A stretch of DNA of 64,000 bases from Berghia stephanieae (GCA_034508935.3 CM067444.1:74949367-75013366); one strand, 5' to 3'. Positions 12,297-23,784 are shown, numbered from the stretch's first letter. Notes: generated by a model from the sequence alone, not told the origin. Made by a program: numbers and translations.

Positions 12297-15200
12297 CTCT
12301 CTCTCTCCTCTCTCTCTCTCTCTCCTCTCCACACACACACACACACACACACACACCACATACACGATTTTGAATCTAAAGGTTCATAATAATAATTTTT
12401 TTTTTTTTTATTATTTTGGCAACGACTTGGAATCATTTTACTGATCTCACTTATTACTGTGTGTGAATTAAGATTTATTTTTTAATGTATGTGTTTGTTC
12501 TTTACAGATTTTCTTCTTATAATACTTAAGTAATACTAACTTACTGAATTAAAGGAAGAATTAATTTTTGACCAAATGAAAATCATAAAATAAATTTCTG
12601 TTACAGGCAGCTGACTCTAAAAGGGAAGAATTCAGAAGATATCTTGAAAAGGCTGGAGTTCTTGATACTCTCACCAAAGGTATAAAGATATATAATGTAT
12701 TTGCAACGTAATCCTTTATATCAACTCATTTTGCCGTCAGTGTAGCTGAAAATGTAAATCATTATAATAACAAAACTTTTTCAGAAATCCACCAAGACAA
12801 ATGTCAATATGCAAATAATTATTGAACTTGTTCAACGTTAGATTAGAGTATACCTAAATAATTCTTAAGTTCCCTTATTTTGAAGTTTTTGTTATTTTTG
12901 ACAGAACTTAGATTCTTAAACAGTAGAACCTCTCTATTCGGGAAATGTCTGTCATTGCCAAAATCGCCCCAATGTGCCAGGCAGGTGAAGATTTCAGTTT
13001 TTTTTCCAAGCCTTGGAGTATTAAAGCCCTCCTGTCACGTCAAGGCAATCTCAATAGATGTGTAGCTATGAAATGATTTTTTTTCTTTCATGGCATACAT
13101 CATGATTTGTGATGTTGTCATTAATCATTAGAATGGACTACCTCTGTGAAAAACTTCATTTGGAAAGATTTTATGTTAAAGAGTATTTCATTAATCGAAG
13201 TTTTATTATTTGTTGAAACATATTTATTTTCCCTCACTTTTTCCCCAGTTTTGGTCGTCCTCTATGAAGAGCCTGAGAAACCAAACAATGCTTTAGAGTA
13301 TCCTTTTTGATCAAAAGAAACTACAGACACAATCTTCTTTTATACTTAATCTCTTTTCAAATTTCAGTTTTTGAAAAGTTTAGTCATATAACTGATGGAA
13401 AATTAAATTATACTAAACATGCTCATGTATATAATGTTGAAATCAAAATATATTTTATAACCAGTAAAGATATTCTGTTAATGTATGATTCGAACACAAT
13501 TGGCCTTCAAGATTCAATCTTTGAAAGTTCAAGCTATTTTTAGATTACAATCATTCTCATACATGTTCCCTCGAGAACTACAGAGTATGCCAAGCAAAAT
13601 TTGCAAACAATTTTAGGTCTCATTTCAAAAATAGGAAATCTATTCAATAAATAAGGTCATGATAGCTCAGTTTGTACAGCTTTTACTCCACACACACATA
13701 TGAACTGTTAATGATAATAATTATATAATGAATTTATATAGCGCCTAGTTCCAATTAAGATTGCTCACTGGCACTTTACATCAACACATTGTGTATAGAC
13801 CCGTAAATTCTCAGTCAATTAACTGAAATCAGTCACTTTGTCAAATTAAAAAATTTTAGAAAAGCAAAGAAAGAAAGAAAGAATTCACACATTGTAGTGG
13901 AATGACCGTAAAGTAATTAGGAGTGTTCCACAGCGCTACGCATACCTCATGGGGACCGTTTATATTAACGATGGATATATTGCCAAGGCTAGCAACGCTT
14001 TTTAGAATTGGCGTGTCTGAACACATCCCAGTGAATTTTCACACAGCCTTCGTTAAATTATTTTTCACTTTCGTGGTCCAACGGTAGCCAATTTTAACTG
14101 AGCCCCCCGAGGGATAAATTTCACTGTTTCATCTAAGCCAAAATTGACCACATTTACATGATGGGTCGTGAAAGTATGAAAAAGTAAAATGCGAAACCGG
14201 AAGTGCGTTATGTAGACACTTTCAAATCAAAAGTTAGGATAGATTGCTACAAGCATATTTCGATTGCCTCACATTGTAAACAAACTGGCTGAGAGGGAAA
14301 CAGTCAAATGTATAGTTAGTTTTGGGAGATGATATTTTTTTCCTTGTAAATCATCTTTCTGTTATGCACCATATTATGTTTTGTATACATATTATATATG
14401 ATTTGTAAACATTTGAGTGTGTTCCTCTTAGTAGGGACCTGTGCTTGTGTCTGAATGAGACTTTTAGGTGATTTCAAACTAAGTACTTTGATAATGTGCT
14501 TTTGTAATCCACATCTGTTTCCTATTTGAACCAATTCCCCTTTTGTCTTCTCTTCTTGGGGGCTTTAATTGTAATTCTAGAACTTTTTACTTTCCCATTT
14601 TCTTCCTTTTTACTGGTGCAGATATGACCTTAAATGTGTTGCAAGCGCCGTAAAACCATTAAAGACAAAGACCTTTTATGTTTTCATTAAAAAAATATTA
14701 CGTTTCCATTTACATTGAACTTGGGGGAGTAAATACAGGGCAGCATGCAAGAAGTCAACACGCTTCAAGACATCTCTGGCTCAGTCAACAAATATCTCTT
14801 TTTTCCTTCATTATTATTGTTAATAAATTAAGATGAAGTCAACAGCTCGAGGTCACTTCCTCTTATAGTCAGCTCTGCTCGGTGGACTGACATTGAAAAA
14901 GTGGAAGAAGTGAGTAATTGGGTAGAGTTGGTGATGGGTGCCTGTGTAAGCACTCCACCTAATGATTAATTTCTCACTGCACAACCTACTCACATTATAC
15001 TCACACAAGATGATCATGATCACTGGCTATGATAAACGTCAACATTGATGACAGATACAATGGTTTTAAAATCTAAAATCTAAAGCAAATTCTATTAATT
15101 AGACTATTAGTGTGATATTATAAATTAAGTCTATGGTCAAGGCTGGCTTGTGGATCAAATTTGCAAGACAAGCCTCATTATTTACTCAACACATGGGGAT

Positions 15201-17069
15201 TATGCTCTGAACCAGTACCATACAATTCACACAAAATGGCAATCACTGTTTAGAATAGACCTCCACTCTTACTTTATGTTATGTTCATTTCTCTGCTATT
15301 TGGTTAAGTGTTTCAAAAGTAGTTACCTACTTCAAACAATAGGATGAATTGTCATAAACAAGTGAAGCACCCACATACTTCCCTTCGTCCGCAAAAAAAA
15401 TAGAATGTAAATGGTAAAAAAAAAAACAGAATAAAAAGATTTTCTCATCTGCTTTTGATATCCCTGACATCTCAGTGATAATTAGACTCATTCCCTTGCT
15501 GTTACTTTCGTCATTTAGGCTGAAATATTCTGTCCTAGGTGAGGAACAAAGCAACTTAAAACAGAACTAAATATTCCTTTTTATCTGGTATATTCACCTT
15601 AGTTTGTACAATGACGATGTCAAACTCAAAATAATGAGATTGAGATGGGAAAACTTGAAGTTGAAGGCAACAAATTTTATGGTCTCATAGTGTCGGCACT
15701 GCATAGTTTTATGATTAGAGATTGTTACTGCAGGAAGAAGACATAGACTACAGATATGAGGAAGATAATAGATACCTACTGATCCAGCACGCTAGGCTGT
15801 CATTCCTTTATTTATTACCATTAAGAGTTCTTTTTTTCTTTTTTTTTTCACATTTACTATCACTATATTTTACCTTAACCGATTCTGCAGCTTTTTGAGA
15901 CAGCATCTTAATGTTTCTGGTCCAGAGGCAGCTGATGTTGAGGCTCTTAAATTAGAAGTTACAGAACTACAACAGAAATGTGAACAGCTTCAAGACGAAA
16001 ATAATGAATTAAAAGCACAAGTAAGATCAGATTTTTTTTTTTTTTGTACTTGATAGAGCGGTAATTGGGGGTCCTGATAGTTCAGTTGGTAGAGCACTGA
16101 CTTCACAATCAAAAAGACTTAGATCTATCCCGGGTGCAGTCGAGATTTTTCCTGACCCCCAGCAGTGATTGGGTTGCTTGGTCCATTAGATCTTGTGGAA
16201 AGTACTTTGCGATAGACTAGCATCCTATCAAAAGGTAGCAAGCGTTTGCTATTGTCCGTTTCATGCTGTAGAAACCGGAATAAACTCCTGCTCCATGGGC
16301 CTAATGGCTCTGAAGGACCACTTTTTTAAAAAGAACAGTAAGTGATATGACTCACTCTTGTCGAAAATTCCTAGGTCTGAGTTACAAACATATGAATAAT
16401 AAGAGAATTTATCATTTGAAAGAAAACAACAACAAAAACTCAGTCTCACTATTTAACAAAGATTTATACTAATAAGGGATGAGTATGATTATTAGTCCCC
16501 ATGGATCAACCATTACCAAGGACAAACCCCTTGATAACACATGGGGCAATAGTTGGAGCCCATACCTCGAAATGGACGTGATAACAAAGTTGGAAAAAGT
16601 ACAATGCAGAGGTTTTTATTTTATTATGGGAAACTATAGAAATAGATTGTCTGAAATGTTGAAGTAACAATAACAAGGCCTTTCAACTCTTTATCTTAAA
16701 TAACAATGGTAAACAACTCAAGCAAACTGTCATCAATAAGATAGTTCCAGACCGAATTCCATCAATTTCAACATAAGAATAAGAATACTGGGGGTTTTTT
16801 TTCGTAACCATCAAGTATCCAAGATATTAGACCAACATCATTTTATCATGCAAAGTCTCGATACCTTCACCACCAATATTTCAATTTGATTCAAAACACA
16901 CCAGTTTGCCATGATAATCAATTTAATAGAGGAGGAGTTTGTTTGTCTCAAAAAGGGTGTTTGTTAAGACCAAATCAGAAAAAAAGCAACATTTGTTAAG
17001 ACCAAATCAGAAAAAAAAGCAACACACCTCTACATATATACACTCTCTCACACACACACACACACACAC

Positions 17070-17114
<45 letters not shown>

Positions 17115-17170
17115 CTCTTCTCTCCTCTCTCTCTCTCTCCTCTCTCTCTCCTCTCTCCTCTCTCTCTCTC

Positions 17171-17206
<36 letters not shown>

Positions 17207-18228
17207 CCTCTCTCTTTCTCTCTCTGTGTGTGTGTGTGGTGTGTGTGTGTGGCATACACATACACATTTTCACCTATAATGTTTTTACTATAACGCCAAT
17301 GTAAGATTACATATTTCCTATTCTCGTTTCCCTGAAGAAGGTCATTGGCCGAAACGTCGTTTACTTTGTTTTAAATATTTTATGTGTAATTTTTATTCCC
17401 TTTATTTTACTATACAAGGGGTCTTTTTTTAAATTTTATTACTGTAACCTTCCTTTTTATAAGAACAGTGTTTGTGTGGGTATTCTTGTGATGAATTAAA
17501 AAGTTCTGTGCTTAAGTAGGCAAACATTTTACCATGTAAATTCTATTATTCACAACCGATAAAAATGGGACTTATTACACTATTATTTTGTTGTTGTTAA
17601 TTTTTATTTTGTTTTGTTTTTATTTTATCTTTTTTAATTTTTTTGTGTGTTTTGTTTGGGGGGGGGGGGGGGTCTTCCTACTTTTGTTTGCAAGACAAAC
17701 AGTTTGGATATAAAAGTAAGTAATAGAAACAGTTCTCCACTTAAACTTTAAGTTAAAGCAATTTTCTCACGCAATTGGATTCAATAGTATGATGTCACGT
17801 CGCCCAGCAACGGCGAGTAGCTTGGTTCTAAACATAGAAAATCGGCACTTTTATTCTTCATGCTGGCTAGAACTTTTCATGTCATATGATCAGAATGTAT
17901 AAAAATTCAAAACATTATCATATTTATATTGTTTTTCTCCTCTGGCTACACTTTTATGCTCGTCGGAGAAATATTTCATAAGGGCGTCCGCCATTGTTCC
18001 AATAGTTTAGAGCCAGTTACTAAGTTACTATGCGTCATTTCGAGGGAAGTGACGTCAGACTGTTGAAGGCTATTACAATGACAGTCAAATGAAGAGAAAC
18101 GCAATCAGACACACACACAATATATACACACAATTGTTATTCTGCCCCTTCACTCTTTCTTTATTTTATTTTTTTCACAGCTCCAACAACTAGAACCACC
18201 TGCAGAGCCAGAGACAACGGAGACCTGA
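11544..18228 (+). CDS. MYCBP: c-Myc binding protein (MYCBP / AMY-1)
   Basis: Small coiled-coil adaptor; in vertebrates it binds the N terminus of c-Myc and is also found with A-kinase anchoring proteins. Five coding exons with GT-AG borders: 11544-11558, 12607-12679, 13249-13297, 15891-16020 and 18181-18228, 315 nt in total, 104 residues plus stop (human protein 103). Exon 1 encodes only MTSYR and splices to AADSKREEFRRYLEKAG. Exon 3 gives LYEEPEKPNNALD. Exon 4 gives a heptad-like helix (EVTELQQKCEQLQDENNEL). Junctions after the first Lys/Arg, after LTK and within the LD codon match the vertebrate gene; the intron before the last exon appears additional. The start was chosen because it alone gives a family-like N terminus ahead of a good donor. 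All borders keep frame, so the gene looks intact. Confidence 0.93.
11846..12092. mobile_element. MITE-like element with ~40-bp terminal inverted repeats
   Basis: The left end GGGAGGCCTTCCGAAAGC (11846) is matched by its exact reverse complement ending at 12092. Pairing continues through the CCCCAGTATTCTTGTT segment, apart from an 18-bp insertion in the left arm. Total 247 bp, non-coding, with AT- and CCCCCC-rich interior. It lies in MYCBP intron 1. I could not define a target duplication, so the superfamily is open. Confidence 0.7.
12239..12357. repeat. (CT)n and (CA)n microsatellite in MYCBP intron 1
   Basis: Imperfect CT runs with periodic CCT breaks followed by CA repeats. The Arg/Glu frames on the - strand are artefacts. 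Confidence 0.95.
13725..13800 (-). repeat. LINE L2/CR1-style 3-prime fragment or derived SINE
   Basis: Contains AATTTATATAGCGCC followed by CACTTTACA, the pattern of the widespread L2/CR1-type 3-prime ends (TATAGCGC with a downstream CTTTAC). A second example is at 33828. Orientation is uncertain. It lies in MYCBP intron 3. Confidence 0.4.
14284..14672 (+). repeat. Retroposon family A, copy 3 (5-prime truncated)
   Basis: Begins inside the family at GGCTGAGAGGGAAACAGTC and runs to a short A-rich tail with a clear 3-prime hairpin region. Loss of the first ~150 bp is typical of incomplete reverse transcription. Lies in MYCBP intron 3. Confidence 0.8.
16068..16330 (+). repeat. tRNA-headed SINE (family S), best-preserved copy
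   Basis: The head holds A-box TAGTTCAGTTGGTAGAGCAC and B-box-like AGATCTATCCC. The body has CCCAGCAGTGATTGGGT, TTTGCGATAGACTAGCATCC and AACTCCTGCTCCATGGGCC, ending near CTGAAGGACCACTTT. About 260 bp, in MYCBP intron 4 just after exon 4. Confidence 0.8.
17041..17250. repeat. (CA)n, (CT)n, (GT)n compound microsatellite
   Basis: CA repeats, a long imperfect CT block and GT repeats lie in MYCBP intron 4. Open frames on both strands here are low-complexity artefacts. Confidence 0.95.
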
Positions 18229-19035
18229 ATGTGACACATTGTCTAGAAGTTTTGTACATAGATTATTATTACTCACAGTCATATTTATTCGTGCCTTTTA
18301 TTTTAGAGGTATGATCCATCTGTACCATAATTTTAATTGAACGTTGCTCGTTTTGTTTTTTAAACTGTTCGAAGTATAAATGAAAGTTTAATTCCATCAA
18401 CATTTGATATGCATCTATTCTTTTATCTTGTCACTTTAAAGATCTGAAAAAGAGTGTAGGTAAAAGTGCCAGACAAAGCAGAAAGGCATATACAAGAAAA
18501 GAAAACCATCCCAAAAAATTAGTTAGCCTGCCTCGACTGATGATTGGTAATCAGGAGGTCTGAGGTTCGATCCTTAGTAGAGACGGGTTGATTTTTTTGG
18601 TTTTTGTATTTTTCTTTCTGCTTTGGCATTCTTTCATACACATTTTTTTTAAAGATCTTTGTTTGACACCAGTGCCTTGTCACTTTGATCATGCAAGGAT
18701 TAGTAGGAGTAGGAGTGATGTGTAATATTTTACAAAAACGAAACGTTCACATTGCTAGCACTTCAATTTTACCTTCAACTTCAAAAGTACAGTTTTATGG
18801 TTTACGGCAATGTGTTATGAAGAAAAGTAAAGCATTTTATCAGTTCCTCTACTTAAAATAATATAAAATCATTCTCCAAATGAGTGTAAGGATTTTGTAG
18901 AACGATATTTGTTTTACACTTCTTATGCAGTCTTTTTTTTTTTTTCTGAGTCTCAATTTGGTTGTGACAGTTGTGTACTTGCTGAAATCTGAATTTTGTT
19001 TTGTATATCTGGAATAAACTCAGAAAAAAATACTA
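18229..19035 (+). other. MYCBP: MYCBP 3-prime UTR with poly(A) signal
   Basis: After the TGA at 18226-18228 the sequence stays AT-rich and non-coding until AATAAA at 19013-19018, followed by an A-rich stretch. A tRNA-like fragment (18523) sits inside. The mRNA end near 19035 is inferred from the signal only. Confidence 0.55.
18523..18600 (+). repeat. tRNA-like fragment (SINE head)
   Basis: A perfect B box, GGTTCGATCC (about 18564), is preceded by a GCCTCGACTGATGATTGG segment with A-box character. The expected acceptor stem does not close, so this is a tRNA-derived repeat and not a working tRNA gene. It is not clearly of family S. Confidence 0.5.
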
Positions 19036-19097
19036 AAGATCATGTGTTCAATTTGTTATTTAAAATTTAAACAGACTTACTACCCAAACACAGATAA

Positions 19098-19833
19098 TAT
19101 AGAGTGGAACCCATGTATATCGAGTCCCGATATAACGGTTTGGTTTTGTTTTTTTAATCTCCCTTTCTTCTCCTTCTTTGCCTTTAGTAAACTTTACCGG
19201 TTATAACAGGGACTTTTAAGACCCTAATCGTTTATATATAATAAAGGGCACCGAAACCTAGTCAATAATCTCCAAATAAACAAATGCATTAGCCACCATT
19301 ACGCTCAGGTATGCCTTCAGCAAGGCCTAGTTCGTGAATACTTTGTGTGTGTGTGTGTGTGTGTGAATAGGCTAATTAATACTCAGTACAACACCATTTT
19401 CAGTACATATAACACGGGCCTTGCTGCAAACAGACAGTGCGTAACACAAAACACACACAACGGTCAGCTTGAAAGAGAGAGAGAGGATGCAGTCATACAG
19501 TGCAGACAAAAACGAACATCAATAAAAAGTATAAGAATAAAAAGTTGCATTTAAGTGGCCATAGAGGGGTAGTATCTTTTGGTTTGAGGGGTGGGGGCAT
19601 AACCAGAGACCAAAAAGTTCCCACTTGTGCCTCTATTTCATTTTTTTTTTAAATGTTTGTGCGTGTGTTTGTTTTTTTTTAATACAAAAACAAACAAACA
19701 AGGCGAGAAATGTGTCAATGTCAACCTCCCCTATTTTGGTGCAATTTTACACCAAGCACACACAAATGACGGGGATTTTATGCTGGTCTCACCATCACTG
19801 TTACTGTTTTATACTTACTGAGGTTCCACTATA
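19098..19833. mobile_element. Non-autonomous pogo/Tigger-like element
   Basis: The left end TATAGAGTGGAACCC is mirrored by GGTTCCACTATA at the right end, with two extra bases in the left arm. Inside, the left part repeats CGATATAACGG and CCGGTTATAACAGGGAC. The GTGGAACC plus TATAACG style is known from pogo/Tigger-type MITEs, whose duplication is TA. No transposase frame survives. A GT microsatellite lies at 19341-19366. Confidence 0.45.
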
Positions 19834-19984
19834 CTGTAAGTTAAATCTGAATCCAATTAGATTCTGTTCGTTTCTTCATGAGCATATGTAGACTTGCCAA
19901 TTGTCCAGGGAAGTTGGCAATGTCGGAAATAACGGAGGACTACTGCTGTGCACAAAATGATTATTCAACTATTTCTATGTGATT

Positions 19985-20165
19985 ATTATTTTACTACTAC
20001 AACTGCCACCACATCATCGTCCCTACCACCACAACAATTAAAACCACTACCACATCATCATCCCTATTACCAACACCACTTACTAATACAACCACCACCA
20101 CATCATTATTCCCATCATCACTACTACAACTACCACCACACCAACATACCAACCACCACCACATC
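19985..20165 (-). repeat. C/A/T minisatellite, short array
   Basis: CCACCACATCATC-type units, the complement of the GTGGT-type arrays. Non-coding. Confidence 0.75.
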
Positions 20166-20204
20166 ATAGCTTTGAAAATCTCGTATTGCTACGCAATGGA
20201 AGAA

Positions 20205-20536
20205 AGAGTGCGTTATAATTCACCATTAAACGATTTTATGAAGTTAAATGGTAAAGTAATTATTAAGCTATTGCTAAAAGTAGGTAGTAATACGCCCTCC
20301 CTTTTTACTATTATTATTATTCCCTCCCATCATTCTGATATATATATAGTATTCAGTCCACAAATAGTTTTTTTTAAATGACCGGTTTTCCCGCGCTAGA
20401 GCCTGATCTCATCTCGTATTACTGTAACTACTTAATTTCAGAAAGCTTCATAATTACCATTAAACTTCATAAAACCGTCCGTTTAATGGTGAAATACATC
20501 TTACTGATGAATACAAATGAAAAAGAACGCGCTTCC
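20205..20536. mobile_element. Foldback-type inverted repeat
   Basis: The left arm (about 20209-20294) and the right arm (about 20415-20536) are imperfect reverse complements. Both contain TTCACCATTAAACG and TTTTATGAAGTT, and both end at GTAATACG next to the spacer. Each arm also holds its own small inverted repeat (CCATTAAAC against a GTTAAATGG-type partner). The 120-bp spacer is AT-rich. No coding capacity. Confidence 0.6.
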
Positions 20537-20968
20537 AACATTATTTTGATTGCAAAATAGCTTGTGTCTATACCAAAGATGACAATAATTTATGTAGACT
20601 GGTCAAAAGTAGAAATTCATAATTTATGATAGTGTTTCCTATAGTACATGTGTTCAACAATAACAACAACAAAAAAGAAATCCTGGTCACATCTATAACA
20701 TTCTGATAAGAGGATGATGAAAAAGGAAATGGAACGTCTACGGAAAGATTTCGTGGCATCACTCTAAATGAAATGTGTAACTGGTTGGGTATCATGGCCT
20801 CACATAGTGGGCAGGGTGGCACTGGCACTTACTGTGTCTTCTATCCCTTATATCTGTTTTCCAATTAGCTTTCTGTCTTTGTCGTGGAATGAGATTACTA
20901 ACTTTTGCCTTGGCCCTGACTGTAGTGCTTGGCTGGGAGGGAATCTGAATCAGTCAAATGCATAGTTA

Positions 20969-21857
20969 GGGAGCGTTCACATATTACGTCATCAGCTAGG
21001 GGGGGAGGGGGGTCTACCAAATGTTGACATGTGTTGACATGGGGGAGGGGGGGGGGGGTCAGACCCAAGATGATGTCATCAAAACATAGGCAAATTAAGC
21101 CTATTTCAAAGTTTGTTCCTTTCAAAACAGCTAAAGATAAATTGCTATGATGAGTATTGCCCATCTCTCAAGAAACAAGATGGGAAAGGGGTATCACTTC
21201 TCAAAAGGCGAACTTGCCCTAAATGTTCATTGTATCACTCCTCGACCACAGCAATGAAAGACCATTCACGAAAATGCGGCATACAAGAAGAACAGCAAAT
21301 GGGAGAAAATGATGACGATGAAGATGAAATTGATGATACTATTTATAGTACATTGCCAGAGGCCCAAGGCAGAAACATTTTTGAATCAATTAATTTTATG
21401 TTTGGAAATTGAAACAGAAATTCATTCCACTAAAAGACTAATATGCTATAAAATAATTTGCCTCCTATACTATTTTAAATTACACTTTCTGAATTTTTTT
21501 AAATAGCACCTGCACCAAGTAGCCTAATTTAAATAATGTTTGTTAGATTTTATCTTTGCAAATTTAAATTTTATGTCCCCATTGTATCGTAAAACATAAA
21601 TTATAAACAGTTTCTGAAATTAATAAAATGTCTGAATGTGTTTTATCAAACGTTGATAATCAATGTTTATGGTTTGAAAAACGAATAATAAATATTGTGA
21701 AATTAAAATTATCTTTTAGTTTTTATTAAATTAGATGACGTCATCATCTGTTGGGGGGGGGGGGGGTCAGGTCAATGATGACAAGTGATGATTTGGGGGA
21801 GGGGGGGGGGGGTCTAAAAAGGGCAAATTTTTGATGACGTAATATGTGAACGCTCCC
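20969..21857. mobile_element. TIR transposon with TTA duplication, PIF/Harbinger-like, non-autonomous
   Basis: The ends are perfect inverted repeats of about 26 bp beginning GGGAGCGTTCACATATTACG. TTA flanks both sides (20966-20968 and 21858-21860), as the TWA duplication of PIF/Harbinger would. Subterminal G-rich tracts with GATGACGTCATC or GTCATC motifs occur near both ends. The only open frame is a 99-residue zinc-finger-like fragment; no DDE transposase is present. An ISL2EU-type element is the alternative, but the 3-bp duplication argues for Harbinger. Confidence 0.85.
21113..21412 (+). CDS. Short zinc-finger-like ORF inside the TIR element
   Basis: A 99-codon frame carries CPKCSLYHSSTTAMKDHSRK followed by Cys, which fits a C2HC/C2H2-type finger (C-x2-C-x12-H-x3-C). 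An acidic patch (residues about 63-74, GENDDDEDEIDD) follows. It may be a remnant of an element-encoded DNA-binding protein or a captured host exon; I cannot tell which. There is no splice or promoter evidence, and expression is unknown. Confidence 0.4.
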   Translation: MFLSKQLKINCYDEYCPSLKKQDGKGVSLLKRRTCPKCSLYHSSTTAMKDHSRKCGIQEEQQMGENDDDEDEIDDTIYSTLPEAQGRNIFESINFMFGN

Positions 21858-22295
21858 TTATTATTTTGTAAATCATCTCTCTGTTATGTAGTTATATTTG
21901 TTATTTTGAATGTATAATCTATGCATTTGAGTTTGAGTGTATTGCTCTTAGCGGGGGCTTGTGCTGGTGTCTGGGTGAGACTTTTAAGTGATCCCAAACT
22001 AAGATGTTGTGCTCTTGGAATCTACTATGTTCTCTATTTGAACCAATTCTTACTTTTTTCGGAAGTCCTTTTATAATTGTAATTCTAGCATCTTTTTATT
22101 ATCCAATTGTCTTCCTTTTTACTGGCGCTGATATGACCTGAATGTGTTGCAAGCGCCGTAAAACCCTTAAAAACAAAATTGTCAATGTTGGAGCATGCCT
22201 TTTCGAAGTCTTCCCTTGTTATATAATTTATTGCCTCAGTGGTGAGAGTAAATTTGGTATTCCTCCTTTCAATCTTTCTTTTTACTTTTATTTGG

Positions 22296-22758
22296 ACTCA
22301 AATCAAAGGAGAAAAAAAAATCACGATAAGGGATGCTTTCAGTGATGTGACCCCTGCATTTCTTGAACTGACTTCAGCTACCAAACATACGGAAACCCGT
22401 TTTAAAATGATTGAAAAGTTGATCTCCTGTTTGAAAAGAATAGTACAATTACAATGGCAACGGTGAGTGATGCACTCCTACCGATATCTCGGGTCATTGA
22501 CCCCAAGTATATAATAATAATGCATCGGTCATTGACCCACCTAAAATATAATATCAGACATCAACTGCATACACTTTGATGGGACTAATCAGACACACAA
22601 AATGTGTATTGATTGAACATAGAGAACATAACGAAATAGACCAGCATCACTTCCGTGTTTTTTTTTTAGGCCATATCCGTTCTTCCGTGAAAAGCACAAT
22701 ATTTCTGTGGCTGCCAGTGCCAGTGGCAGTTCAATGACATTTGGCAGCTCTGGAAAAG
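22296..22758 (+). CDS. Possible pair of coding exons of an unrecognised gene
   Basis: Exon A (about 22296-22462) reads in one frame with TIRDAFSDVTPAFLEL and IEKLISCLKRIVQLQWQ and ends at a strong donor, CAACG then GTGAGT. Exon B (22670-22758) follows a T-rich tract and TAG acceptor, restores frame across the junction, and gives PYPFFREKHNISVAASASG before a GTTAGT donor. The residue mix is that of ordinary protein, unlike the repeats around it. I do not recognise the family. No upstream or downstream partner exons were found in the flanking repeats, so it may be a gene fragment. Confidence 0.35.
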
Positions 22759-22774
22759 GTTAGTGATGTGGTGG

Positions 22775-22995
22775 CTTTGTCGTTGTGGTTGTGGCGGTAG
22801 TGATTCTGATGTTGTGGCGGTGGTGGTGATGTGGTTATGGCATGGTGGTAGTAATATGGTAATAATGGTGGTAGGGATGGTGATGTGTCATTGTAATAGT
22901 GGTGGTAGTAATGATGATGATGTGGTGGTATTGGAGTCGTGATGATGATGATAATGAAATGGCGGTTGTGGTTGTATTGATAACGATGTGGTTGT
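22775..22995 (+). repeat. GTGGT-type minisatellite array
   Basis: Degenerate GTGGTAGTGATGATGATGTG-like units, almost free of C on this strand. It ends where retroposon copy 5 starts. Confidence 0.8.
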
Positions 22996-23018
22996 GGTTG
23001 CTGTATTCATGTTGGCAG

Positions 23019-23545
23019 TTTTTTTTGTTTTTAAGGGTTTTACGGCGCTTGCAACACATTTAGGTTATATCAGCGCCAGTAAAAAGGAAGAAAATGGGAT
23101 AGTAAAAAGTTCTAGAATTACAATTAAAGCACCCAAGAGAAAGGAAGACAAAGTGGAACTGGGAACAAATAGGGATCAGACGCAGATTCCAAGAGCAAAC
23201 CATCAATGTACTTAGTTTGAGATCACCTATAACTATAAGTCTCATCCGGACACAAGCACAAAATCCAACAAAGAGGAATACACTCAAATGCTTACATTAT
23301 ACATTGAAAATAACAATATTACATAACAGAGATGATTTACAAGGACAAAAATATCATCTCCCAAAACAATAACTATGCATTTGACTGTTTCCCTCCCAGC
23401 TAGGACTCAGGCCAGGGCCAGGACAAAACCAAGTAACCTCATTCCAAGACAAAGACAGAGAACATGTTGGAAAACAGATATAAGGGGATAGAAGACACAG
23501 TATGGACCTCCCTGCCCGCTATGGGAGGTCAGGATCCCCATCCAG
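23019..23545 (-). repeat. Retroposon family A, copy 5 (full length, with duplication)
   Basis: Full-length minus-strand copy of 527 bp with intact hairpin stems (GGCGCT 23044-23049, AGCGCC 23072-23077). It is flanked by ATGTTGGCAG (23009-23018) and ATGTTGGTAG (23546-23555), a 10-bp target duplication with one mismatch. The flanks are minisatellite sequence. Confidence 0.88.
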
Positions 23546-23555
23546 ATGTTGGTAG

Positions 23556-23784
23556 TGGTGAAGATTTGGTGGTGGTGGTTGTAGTAGTGGTGGTAGTGAT
23601 GATGTGGTGTTGGTGGTTGTAGTAGTAGTGGTGGTGGTGGTTGTAGTAGCAGAGATCGTGATGGTGGTAGTGGTTGCAGCAATAGTGGTAGCGATGAAGA
23701 TGTGGTAGTGGTGGTTGTAATAGTAGTGGTATTGATAGTTGTAGTAGTGCTAGTGATGATGATGTGGTGGTGGTAGTGGTTGTT
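23556..23784 (+). repeat. GTGGT-type minisatellite array
   Basis: Continues the array interrupted by copy 5. Units combine GTGGTGGTTGTAGTAGTA and GTGATGATGATGTGG. No coding sequence. Confidence 0.85.

Larger units (their letters stand above)
20780..22172 (+). repeat. Retroposon family A, copy 4, split by an 889-bp TIR element
   Basis: The left part (20780-20968) carries the family 5-prime region, including CATAGTGGGCAGG and TGGAATGAGATTACT. The right part (21858-22172) resumes with TTATTTTGTAAATCATCTCTC and ends in the intact hairpin (GGCGCT at 22124, AGCGCC at 22152) and GTAAAACCCTTAAAAACAAA. The inner 889 bp are a separate element. Confidence 0.85.

Noticed and set aside
17325-17365. TGAAGAAGGTCATTGGCC then GAAACGTCG as a Penelope-like or LINE 3-prime fragment
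   Set aside because: The motif resembles sequences that often follow such elements, but only about 30 bp match and no coding part is present, so I do not list it as an element.
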